A stretch of DNA of 64,000 nucleotides, from positions 416,995,669 through 417,059,668 of the forward strand of contig NC_057862.1 in assembly GCF_019393635.1 (NCBI RefSeq), read 5' to 3'. Source of the DNA: Dromiciops gliroides. Taxonomy: Eukaryota; Chordata; Mammalia; Microbiotheria; Microbiotheriidae. The notes under the pieces are model-generated. The model was not told the origin of the DNA. It saw nothing but the letters and a program-made list of their open reading frames with translations, and did no database searches. The first letter of the stretch is position 1; every line of letters begins with the position of its first letter. A program made the translations under genes and the position numbers. Below, one piece after another: positions 23,601-36,100 of the stretch.

Positions 23601-24159
23601 ATTCAGTGCAAGTCACCTCGATGTCCTGGTCCTCTTCAAGAATGAAGGACAAACAACAAAGAAAGCCAGGGAATTTAGTATTCTGAGTGGAGGAGGGCGA
23701 GTGTTCCAGGAATGGAGGAGAGTCAGAGAAAATTCCTGGAGATGAGAAATGGAGTGTCTTGTTTGTGGAATTGTGCTGTGGTGCCAAGAGGCCAACGTCA
23801 CTGCATCAAAGGGTAGGTATTAGGGAGTAAAGTGTAAGAAGACTGGAAAGGTAGGGGTGGGCTGGGTCATAAAGGGCTTAGAGATGTCAAACAGAGCATT
23901 TTGTGTTTGCTCCCAGAGGCAGGCAAGAGGATGTCATTGGAGTTTGTTGAGTAGGAGGATGATATGATCAGACCTGCATTTTAGGAAAATCACTTTACTG
24001 GCTGAATGGGGAATGGATTGGAATGGGGAGAGACTGGAGGCTGGCAGACCCAGTAGTACTCTGTTGCAATAATCCAGCCATGAAAGCTTTCACTAGAGTG
24101 TAACTCTAGGGTACAAGTTCATCAGTCAACATGGTGTATTAAAATTCACTCCCCATTAC

Positions 24160-24190
<31 letters not shown>

Positions 24191-27100
24191 AGTGAGGCAA
24201 TTGGGGTTAAGTGACTTGCTCAGGGTCACACAGCTAGTAAGTGTTAAGTGTCTGAGGCCGGATTTGAACTCAGGTACTCCTGACTCCAGGGCCGGTGCTC
24301 TATCTACTTCGACATCTAGCTGCCCCTCCCCATTACATTTTAATCATTTGTGTACATGTTAAATTCTCCAGAAGAACATAAGCTACTTGAGGGCAGGGAC
24401 TGTTTTGTTTTTGTCTTTATGTCCCAGTGCCCAACGACATAGTACCTTGTACATAGCATGAACTTAATAAATATTTATTGAATTTAATTAAATGGAGATC
24501 ATAAAACCTGCCCTGCATGCCTGTTGTTGGAAAAGTTAACTTTAAAAAGTTATGTTCTGGGGCAGCTAGGTGGCGCAGTGGATAGAGCACCGGCCCTGGA
24601 TTCAGGAGTACCTGAGTTCAGATCCGGCCTCAGACACTTAACACACACTTGCTAGCTGTGTGACCCTGGGCAAGCCGCTTGACCCCAATTGCCTCACTAA
24701 AAAAAAAAAAAAAAAATGGTTTTGTTCTGTTGAAATGTAAAATGCCATCATTATCATGTGGTTTGTTATTTTGACCAGATACAGTCACAGTTTTCCTGTA
24801 GATACATCAATTTATTCCCAAAACAAATTTATTTAGAAGAAATGGTATTTTCACTTTACTATTTCATCTACACTACTATATTGTATGTCAGCTTTTGACC
24901 TCATTCTTTGTGTTGGAACAATAACTCTTTTCACTTTACTAAATAATAACTGCTCTCTTTCTTCATTCATCAGCTTATATCCAAATAACTGAGCTCAATT
25001 TTCCCCTGAGAGGTAGAGAATGTGCTTTCTCTCAGTGCAAAGTGGAAAGTAACTATATTTCCTCCTAGAAGTCAGTCCAGGCTGGGATCAAGAGATGGAA
25101 GCTCTGCCCCTAAGTAGGCCATATAGAGCGATTCTGAGTCAATTTGCTTCTGCAAATTTCAGAAATGGGTAGCCCACATGATCTGATGGGTTCATAGAAA
25201 CTTTGAGGCTGTTTCTGGGAGAGTGGACAGGGTTGTGCATCAACACCTAGAGAAAGGGAGTTGAAAGATCAGAGAGAGAAAACAGCTAACCATCATGCCT
25301 CAGTTCACCACACCCCAGTCCTCCTTACCTCCTTATCACACAGAGGTTTACTTAGGACCAATAACTCTTAGCCCGCTGGAGAAATCATCAGATTTTGAAG
25401 TGGAAGAATATATGTAAAAATATTATTTGGAAACCAAAATACCTTTTTAAATGGCTGAAACAGAAGGTACAATTAGAAGTGTGATCTCTTTTCTATATAA
25501 CTTTCTGAAAACCCAGAAAATCTCTAGTTACTTCTTACCACGGTTTCTTATTTGTTGCATAATTGTAGAAGTATTTTCTGTGCTCAGTGCTAATTGTTTT
25601 CATTTTCTTTTTTTTTTTCTTTCTTTTTGTTTGTTTGTTTTTTTGTTTTTGCAGGGCAATGGGGGTTAAGTGACTTGCCCAGGGTCACACAGCTAGTAAG
25701 TGTCAAGTGTCTGAGGCTGGATTTGAACTCAGGTACTCCTGAATCCAGGGCCACTGAATCCACTGAGCCACCTAGCTGCCCCCTGTTTTCATTTTCTTTA
25801 CTCTTTTTTTCTTCTCATTCTCAATAGAAATTTTAAAAAATTGTTTCATCTCTAAGGGTTAAGTGAATCTCTATAGTCCAATTCTGGCACTAACCTAATT
25901 TAAATAACCAAAGTTCAGATGTTTAATGTATGCAGCAGTTTCTTTTTAACAGCTTCAGCAAAGCACTTCCTAATGATCCTTCCTTTCATTTATTTGAGGA
26001 TGCTGCCACAGGAGTTAATATTCATGATTTTGAAAACAGTCATACAGCTCCTATTTCAGAATGCAGTCTGACAGCAGATAGCAAGAGGTGACCTTTTACT
26101 TGTGTTTTATGGGTCAGTAAAATACAACAAAGAAAATGAAGCTGCTTATGGCAAATTAATGACACTAAAATTTTTCTACAAATGGAAAGAGGACAATTTG
26201 ACTCCCTTTTATTGGACTGATATTTTCCTGTGGGTTGTTGTTGTTGTTGTTATGAGGATCAAAGGAGATGATAACTGTAAAATTTTTTGGAAAAGTTAAT
26301 ATTCCATCAAGCTGGAAGGAATTGTTGTTGTTTATGATTATAAACAAATAGCCATTCTGACCCATCCTTTGAATATTATTTTCTATTTGCTCATATATAA
26401 AGATTAGAGTTGGAAGAGGCCTTGGTGACCATTTGATTCAATTCCTCCAGTTTATAGAGATGGAAACTGAGGCCCAGAGGGGAAAAGAGACTTGCCCATG
26501 ATCAGTCAACCAAAAAGCATTTATTAAGCACTTACTATATGCCAGGGCTGTGCTAAATACTGGGGATACAAAGGGAAAGATAAAAAAAAAAGCTCTTGCC
26601 CTTAAGGAACACATACTAATGAGGGAGACAACATGTAAATAACTAAATAAATGCAAGATACCTGTGGAGTAGGTGGGAGGTAATCTCAGAGGGGCAGATA
26701 CTAGCAAGCAGTAAGGAGAACTAAGCAAGACATCCAACAGAAAATGGAATTTAAGAGAGTCTTGAAGGAAGTCAAGGGAGCTAAGAGGTGGAATTGAGAG
26801 GAGAGAACATTCTAGGCATGGGAGACAGATTGAAAGCACAGAGAAAGAGGTGGAATGGGCTAAGAATGGCAGTTAGGCCATTATAGCCAGATTATAAAGT
26901 GTGTGGAGAAGAGTAAAGTGTAAGAAAACCAGAAAGGTAACAAGAAGCCAAATTATGAAGATCTTTAACTTCCAAGCAGAGAACCTTGTATTTGATCTTA
27001 GAGGTGATAGACAGCCATTGGAGTTTAATGAGAAGGGGAGTGTCACATAGCTAGTCAATGACAGATAGGACCAGAATTCAGTTTCTTATGAATTGTTTTT

Positions 27101-30100
27101 AAAAGTAGGCTATTTAATGAATTCTGTGACTTATCTGACATTTTTTTGGGGGGGGCAATTGGGGTTAAGTGACTTGCCAAGGGTCACACAGCTAGTAAAT
27201 GTTGTGTCTGAGGCCAGATTTGAACTCAGGTCCTCCTGAATCCAGGGCCGGTGCTCTATCCACTGCACCATCTAGCTGCCCCTTATCTTACATATTAATA
27301 ACCATTTGTGCTGAAATGAGCCTTCAACACCCAGGTCCATCCCCCACACAACTAGAGAGTTTGCTTATTCATATGAAAGGAAGCAAATGTTTCACATGGA
27401 ATAATAGCTAAAAATGACAGTCCTAAGAAAATATTATGGAATTCTTTTTTTTCAAGAAGAAATGGGAAATATGCAGCATAGGAAACCACATGTATTCTGT
27501 TTTATAAAGTGTAAAATCAATTAAGAAACATTCATTTATTACCTGCTACGTGCCAGGTACTAGGGATACAAAGAAAAAGTGGAAAAAAAAGTATTTTTCC
27601 TTAAAGAGCTTATATTCAAACAAGGGAGACAACATGTACATATAAGACTATATACACAATATATAGGTCACAGTGGTAGGGTGGTATGGCAAGCAGAGTT
27701 GTTTAATCATTCCTATTTGATCCTTCTTCACTTTATTGCTGCTGACTCATTGCCTAGGTGGGTTTCCCTATATAACTTTCTCTTTTCTGGGAAGTTGTAT
27801 TAAAGGGCTCTTTTTTCTTTGTTCCTTTGTTTCTTTTTCTTTGTTTCTTCCTTTGTTTCTTTGGGTCTTTCTTTTTTCTTTGTTTCTTTGCATCAAATAT
27901 TTTTTATCAGGGTTTCACATATAAGATATGTGGTGAATTAAAACACACTCATGTAACCAAGAGCCATTCTGCTAAAAGGGTCAAAGGATATAAACAAGAG
28001 CAGGTAGTAATATAGCATCTGTCCTGACACTTTCTGCCAGTAGACTCAAATGACTTTGATTTGTCTCCCAGAGTCCTGGCCTAGCTCCCTGTAGAGGCTG
28101 CCTTCCCTTTTCAAGGTCTATATGGCTTGTATACACTGTGCTGGGTTCCTCTATGAGTCTGAATTCCATCTAGACTTATTATTATTATTATTTTGGTGAG
28201 GCAATTGGGGTTAAATGACTTGCCCAGGATCACACACAGCTAGTAAGTTGTCAAGTGTCTGAGGCCGGATTTGAACTCAGGTCCTCCTGACTCCAGGTCC
28301 AGTGCTCTATCCACTGTGCCACCTAGCTACCCCCACCTAGACTTATTTTTAAAGATCACCTGGAGCTTCATGGCCTATCACTGATCTATCCCATTGTTCC
28401 CTATTTCACTCAAGGGATACAACTGCACCTCATAAAAGGATTACCTACATGGCCACATATTTAAAGTTTTCTAATACTTTGTTATCAGCACCCTTTCAGT
28501 AATTTAGACTCTGGGCTTTCAAAGACTAAGCTTCTTTACCTATACATGCCAAATGAATCTAAGGTATTCCATCTTAGGAGGGAGAGTACTAGAAGTTCCT
28601 GGGGAATCTAGAAAGATTTCATGTAGAAGGTAGTAACTGAGCTGAGTTCAGAAGGAAACCAGGGATTACAAGGAGCCGATGTGGGGAATGTCTCTACATT
28701 CTAGGAATGAGGGACAGTTAGTGCAATGGCAAAGAGATGGGAGGAATGTCCTTTGTGAGAAAACCCCCCAAAAAGTCAGATTGACTGGACCACAGAGTGT
28801 GGAGGGAGATATGTATCAATACCAAAAAGGTAGAAAGGGGATAGTCAGTCAATAAGCATTTATTAAGCACCTACTATGTGTCAGACATGGCGCTAAGCAC
28901 TAGGAAAATAAAAGACATTCCCTGCCCACACAAACAAGCTGTATATAGGAGAAATAAGAAAGAAGGAAGGCACTAGATTTAAAAGTAGTTGGGAAAGGCT
29001 TCCTATAGAAGATGGGATTTTAATTGGGACTAGGAAGTCAGGGAAGGCAGTAAACTGAGATGAGGGAGAGAATTCTAGGCATGGGGGACAGTCAGAAAAA
29101 AAAAACACCTGGGATAGTAACAAAGGGCTTTAAATGACAAATAGAGGTGTTTATATTTGGTCCAACAGGTAAAGGAGAGCCACTGGAGTTTATTGAATGG
29201 GGGATGGGGAAAAGTGATGGTGACACGGTCAGATCTACACTTTAGGAAAATCACATTAGTGGAGGGTGGATTGGAGAGGAGAAAGGTTTGATGCAGAGAG
29301 ACCAAATAACAGGCTATTGCAATAGTTCAGGTGAGAAGTGATGAGGGCCATTATTATGGAAGAGGCTGTGTGAGTAGAGAGAAGGGGACATTTTAAAGAG
29401 ATATTGTGGAAACAGAGATGAGATTTTGAAAATTAATTGGATATATGGGTTGAGTAAGAATGAGGTGTCAAGAATGAAACTGAGGTTAGGAATCTGGGTG
29501 ACCAGAAGGATGGTGGCACCCTGGATACCAAGAGGGAATTTGAAAGAGTGGTAGGTTTGGAAAGAAAGAAAATGAGTTCTGCTTTGGAAATGTTGAGTCT
29601 GAGATGCCTACAGGACATCCAATTTGAAATGTACAATAAGGACAAAAGTCAGAAAAAAGGAACCATCTGTTCAATTACTCCCCAATAAAAAAACTTATAG
29701 ACATATGAGTAGAGAAAGAAATAATGGTTTTGCATAATAGGCATCCATTTCAGAGTAGATAACAAATTATAACAAACCAACATGATTCAAGAAAATGTCA
29801 TAATTATAAAATCACAAAGTCAGGCTAGTGCCAGACTAGAGAATGACATGACTATGTTGCCTTTGAGATTAATTTGTCTATAATGTGTTACAAAATAAAG
29901 TCTTCTGAATAAAGAAATTATAAAATGACAAGTGTTTTAGCATCTATCATAAACAACGTTTCCACATTATGAACATAAAGTCATTAGGATTTTACAAAAA
30001 GATCAAAGTGGGTTTTAAATGGGAAAATCAGTCCATGTCTGTGGGCCTTACTATCTTCATTTATGAAAGGGGAAAACTAGACTAGATTTCTAAGTGCCCT

Positions 30101-33100
30101 TTCCAGCTCCAGCATTCTGTTATTCTGTGAAAATGTGTGTGTGTGTTTTAGAAAAGCAGTGGGGGGCAGCTAGGTGGTGTAGTGGATAAAGCACTGGCCC
30201 TGGATTCAGGAGGACCTGAGTTCAAATCCAGCCTCAGACGCTTGACACTTACTAGCTGTGTGACCTTGGGCAAGTCACTTAATCCTCATTGCCCTGGAAA
30301 AAATAGTGACTTAAAAAAAAAAGAAAAGTAGTGGGAAAAAATGTTTGTATGGATCTCCTATTGCCAAAAACATGCTAGTTTGTAGTAGTTTATTGGCTAA
30401 TGCATCTTTGCTATTAAATCACAAAAGTTTTGTGGTTAATAGTAATTGTAATTGTACATTGCAGCATCAGTGAGAAAGAAATTTACTAGCAACATCAGCA
30501 ATTGGAGGGGCAAAGAAATAGTTGGTGGGAGAATTCATATGGAGAATGGCAAATATGGCTGCTGAAAGACTGTAGACAAGTTCGTGATAACTGAGGAATT
30601 AAAATTGTATGAGTTAGAGATGAAGCATAGTGTAGTGGATGGAGAGCCAACCTCAGAGTCAGGAAAATCTGGGTTTAAGTCCTGCCTGACACATACTAGC
30701 TGTTTGATCCTGGACAAGTAGCTTCACCTCTCAGTGCCTCAGGTAGTATTCCAAGATTATAAATTGTAAAGCAAGGACTTATCTGCATTGATAGTAGGAT
30801 TTTCCTTACCACAAGTTCCCTCTACTGATGAAATCATAGATTTGTTAAAAAAAATTACTATAGTACTTTGTAAATGAAATTTTTTTTTAGAATAAATGTA
30901 ATAAAACTTCATTGGCTATGTTGTTTTTTGATAGGTTCTAATAGTCTTCAATATTAAACAGCTAGTTTAAGAAGTCAAACTTTTTTTCTGAAAAGTGAAA
31001 ATATTTAATGAATTTAAAAAATGCTTCTCTAAGTACCTATTGATAGACCCAAGGGATACAATATTTATTATATCTAATAAAGCATATGATTTTATTTTTG
31101 TTTTCAGAGTTGTTACATCATCCTATGACAAAACATTAAAGGCTTGGGATATGGAAAGAGGACAGGTTCTGGTCTGTATTTCTATTTTTCTTTTTTAAAG
31201 ATTTCATCTTTGTTCAGGAGTATCCTCTTTATCTCTGATTGAACATTTGGTATGCTACAATGATAGTGATGATTATTTTATTTCCATAGTAACATAGGTA
31301 TTGACCAAGCAATCAACAAAGATTTGTTGAATATTTGTTATATGCTCAGTTATGTACTCAGCTATGTGTTGGGGCAAACAAATATCTTGACTCTCTGGGA
31401 CCTTACAAGTTAAACAGGATATGTGACATTCATACATGAAACAGTAAAACAATTACAGTACAAAGATAGTTGCTAAATGCTAAATGGCAGGACAGGTTTC
31501 AAATGCTGTACTTCAGAGAAAGAGAACAATAATAAGTCAGAGTAGTCAAGGAAGGCTTCATAAAGGAGATGGCACTTGAGCTGGGGTTTAAAGGATAGGA
31601 AGAATTTGGATGAGCAGAAGGAACTAGGTAGGGGATTGCAGGAGTTGGAAACCTTATGAACAACACAATGGAAGTAGGAATGAGCAAAATATATTTACTG
31701 GACTGAACTAGCTGAAGGGAAGCATTTGTTGAGGATTAATGGGAAATCAAGTCTGATGTTACAAATGGGATTATATTGTGGAGGGTCTTGAAAGTCAGGT
31801 AGAGTTTATATTTATTCTAGCAGGAAGTAGGGAACCAATGAGGAGGGAAGTACTATGATAATAATACTAAGTAGAATGGATTAAAGAAGGAAGAGTATGG
31901 AATTTGGCTGACCAAATAGGAGGAAATCAAACAATGATCCTGACTTGTATTGATGAGGGTCTTGACCATAGTGATGGTTGGTTGTGAGAGTGGAGAGGAT
32001 AGAAGGCATATGAAGGAAATTTTGATGGAAGAATAGACAGGATGTAGTAACTCTCTGGATGTGGTAGGGTGATCTAGATGTGAAAGATGACTCAGGGTTG
32101 CAGACTGTGATTGGGAGGTGGTGGAGTCATTGATAGAAACATGTGATTTAATAGCAAAGATGAGTGACAATAGTTATTGTATTCTAGATAAAAGTGACAC
32201 TGCTAAGAAGGTTCAGTTTTAGCCTGTAGAAAATAACTTTTTAAAAAAGTAAGCTATTTGAGGTGTGCTTTGTAAATGAGATAACTTAACAAGAGAATGA
32301 ACATAAGATACTACTTTCTAACCCAACTGGATCAATATTTTTGGCTCCTGCTCAGTTCAGGTACTATAGCGATTATTGTAACCAAAACCATAGAGAGAAG
32401 CAAAGAATATCTGTATTATTACTTCTTTGATTTCTCTTGATATAGGACAGTTTGACAAGAAGCTGACTGAATCTGAATATTCATTATCTGTTCTTTTCCA
32501 GTGGTCTTTCAACCATGAAAGCATTATACTTTCATGTAAAATTTCTTATGATGGCAGATATGTGGTCTGTGGTTTGGATGTAGAAAATGCAATCTGTGTC
32601 ATTGATGCAAATAATGGTAAAATCATCACATATGTCAAAGGTAAGATACTTTATGTAAATGGGAATATTTTAGTCCATTATTTGTTGGCATTATATCTTG
32701 TTATTTGGTTGTTAATGAGTTTTGATTTCTTTTTATGATGAAACATTCACAAGAAGAAAAAGGAGAGGCCCCTTTGAAGGCTGGGATGCTTATCAAGGAA
32801 AGCAAGGAAAACCAAAATTGAGACTTATTTACCCATTATATAATTGTCCCTTTTCATCTAATCATTTGTTCATTCAAACTGAAATGTGTCAGCATTTAAT
32901 CTCTATCATGGAAGAGGTCTCCAAGCTTCTTAGGGCACTAGAAACAGCCTTAATTTTGATCTTGCTTGTTTGAGTCAACTGGTGTCATAAACTATAAGAG
33001 ATTTTTTTTCTATCTTCTACAGAATATAATGCATAAGTAAGAAATTTTGCTTATTTTGGAATCACCAGAATTTGTAGAGATGGTTGAATACACTGTTTCT

Positions 33101-36100
33101 AACATCATGTCGTTGACCATCTGTACTTCACTAATAATAATTGTTATAGTAGCATTTATTATATTATTATAGCATTTATTAAGTTTCTTCTATGGGCCCG
33201 GCACAGTGCTAAGTGTTTTACAGTTATCTCATTTGATCTTCACAACAACTTGGGAGGTAGGTGCTATTGTTACCTATATTTTATAGTTTAGGTAACTTGA
33301 GTCAAACAGAGGTTAAATGATTTTGCCCAAGGTCACACAGTTGTCTGGGGCTAGATACAACCTCAGGTTTTCCTGATTACAGACCTGGCAATTTATTTAT
33401 TGTACCACCATGCCTATTTCTATAGATCTTTAACCTCACTGATGTAGGTACTCCTATTATAAGAATCAGTACTCCTTAGTAACCTTTTATCCAGGTTTAC
33501 TATTGGCCAGGTTGTCCAATAAATCCTTCCCTGAGTATATCCAACATTTGGGGTCCTTTGTCTAGGTCTCTTGACTTTACAAGGGTAGCAGTGCAACATG
33601 TAGCCTGTATCTCTCATCATACTACCTGGGAATTTTTTTTACCAAGGATAATAGGGTTTTCAGTTGGAGAGCGGTGTCTGGACACTGCCCTATATGGATG
33701 GGGGCAGGGGAAGAGAGACCAAAAGAGAGAGAAAGAGAGAGAGAGATAGAACAAAAAACTAGGGACATCTACATGAGCCATTGTTGAAAAAGCTGCTGTG
33801 GGAGAGGGAAAGGGAAGGGAGGGAGGGATATCATCCTAGAACAATCAAAGGACAAAGCATAAAGTGATGTCAGTACCCTCTAAATTTGGTACATTAGAGA
33901 AAAACCCCAGTTACCCCACTCTAGTTACAATTCTGTCCCTTATTTTTACTACATGACTAATTTATGTTGCTATATAATTTTCCAGTCATATGACCTATCA
34001 GTGATTTCTTCTGTGATATTCTTTACTGTTAATATGCCATTTATGCCCATTATGGATCTCTTCATTACTTTTTGAGTAAGCTTCAATTTTAATTACTTAG
34101 AGATTGTGGTAAGTCATACAGTATCAGTGAAAGAATACTGGTGTTAAAAAGATGTCTTCCCACAATCCTTCCAGTTATTGTTTCAGAGAAAAGCATTTAA
34201 AGATAAAACCAAATTGGGGAGAACAAATAGAAAAAAATAGAATAGATCTGTCAAGATCGCTATAGCAAACTATTTTTTTTTTGTTTTGTTTTGTCTTTTT
34301 TAACATATAAGGTATTTTATTTTTTCCGTTACATGTAAAGATAGTTCTCAACTTTTGTTTATACAAGCTTTACAATTTCAGATTTTTCTCCCTCCCTCCC
34401 CCCCCCCAGACAGCAGGTAATCTGATATAGGTTATATCTATATATCTATATACATATCTGTAGATTATATATATCTATACACACACATATATATATACAC
34501 ATAATAACATTAATCCTATTTATGCATTAGTCCTGTTATAAGAGAAAAAATCAGAGCAATGATGAAAAACCTCAAAATAGAAAAAAAAAAACAACAGCAC
34601 CAAAAACAAAAGAAATAGTATGGTTTATTCAGCATCTATACTCCACAGTTCTTTTTTTTTCCCCTTGGATTTGGAGATCCTTTTCTATCATGAGTTCCCT
34701 GGAACTCTTCTGTACCATTGCATTGGTGAGAAGAATATAGTCCATCACAGTAGGTCAACACTCAATGTTGATGATACTGTGTACAATGTTCTTCTGGTTC
34801 TGCTCATCTCACTCATCATCAGCCCACGCAAGACCCTCCAGGTTTCTCTGAACTCCTCCTGCTCATCATTTCTTACAGCACAATAGTATTCCATTGTATT
34901 CATATACCACAACTTGTCCAGCCATTCTCCAATCGATGGGCACCCCCTCAACTTCCAATTCCTTGCTACCACGTAAAGAGAGCTATAAATATTTTTGTAC
35001 ATGTGGGTCCCTTTCCCCTTTCCATGATTTCTTTGGGAAAAAGACCTAAAAGTGGTATTGCTGGGTCAAAGGGTATGCACATATAGCAAACTATTTTATC
35101 ATATTATTATTATTATTATTAATTGGATAAAAATTACAAAGAAAACAAGAGCCCATTGTGATTTATAAAAAAAAACAACTTATTTTAGTAGGGTATAACC
35201 TTACTTTAAGGGTATAAGCCTTAAAAGATCTCCTTCAAAGAAATATCTACCATGCATATGTTTGTTTTTGTTTTTGTTTTGTTTTGTTTTGAGGCAATTG
35301 GGGTTGACTTGCCCAGTGCCACACAGCTAGTAAGTGTCAAGTGTCTCAGGCCAGATTTGAACTCAGGTACTCCTGACTCCAGGTCTGGTGCTCTATCCAC
35401 TGTGCCACTTAGCTGCTCCACCATGCATATGTTAAGATCACAAAAGATCCTTTTATAGACCTAGTAACACAGATAACTTTGTTCAACTACTCTCTACTAG
35501 CAAATAAGACACAACACAAGGAGATATATGCTCATCAGAAGTATTTGCCAGCTTTGTGGAGAATGTCCAGAGCAGAGTCTAAATGGAGAATGGATTTCCT
35601 ATAGATGAAGATGCCTTCAGGTGCTCTTTCATTAGACTGTATGCTGAATATAAGCTCCCTGAGAGTGTGACTGTTAACAACTTGAGAGAGTTTCTGTGTA
35701 ATTTAATCATTTTATTAATAAAGCTGGCAGGTTATTAATAAAAGGATGGTCATTTGGCTCTCTCTCAGACCAAAGCTCACACTTATATACCCTTGAAACA
35801 ATAGGTGGTTCATCAAACAGCAATCAAATCTAATTGGGTAAAGTAATTGGAGGTAGATTATATTAAAATGAAGGGCTATACCAGACTACCTACAGCTTTA
35901 GGCCATCAATTCAAAAGAATGTATACCCTTTTCAATGGGTGGGCTGAGTGACTCCTGGATAGAGAAGCCTTCCTTGTTTTTTGGACAAAAGGATGTGTCT
36001 CTACCCAAAGGTTGAGTAGAATACAATGAGCTTCCTTGCCCTAGACTAAATTTCTTTCATGGTTGGGTGGGAACCTACCAAGATGAAATGAGTTAAATGT

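Larger units (their letters stand above)
23070..24110 (-). mobile_element. L2 3' part, antisense
   Basis: Starts with the L2 3' end (ATCAATCAATAGACATTTATTAAATACC), then GGGGGAGACAACATGCAAAC, AAGGCTTCTTGTAGAAGG and GTTGCAATAATCCAG. Contains two nested retroposons (23237-23468, 23555-23660). Confidence 0.8.
12028..25998 (+). other. WDR88 intron 2 (14 kb)
   Basis: Repeat-laden. Stretches with no recognised element: 13080-14653, 14803-15062, 19485-20229 (contains an AATAAA and could hide an old LTR, but no ends were found), 22851-22954 and 24718-25594. Confidence 0.7.
26088..31107 (+). other. WDR88 intron 3
   Basis: Mainly antisense L2 and SINEs. A CTTT-rich tract lies at about 27800-27890. 26101-26400, 27300-27521, 28348-28590, 29641-30040 and 30846-31107 show nothing recognised. 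Confidence 0.7.
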
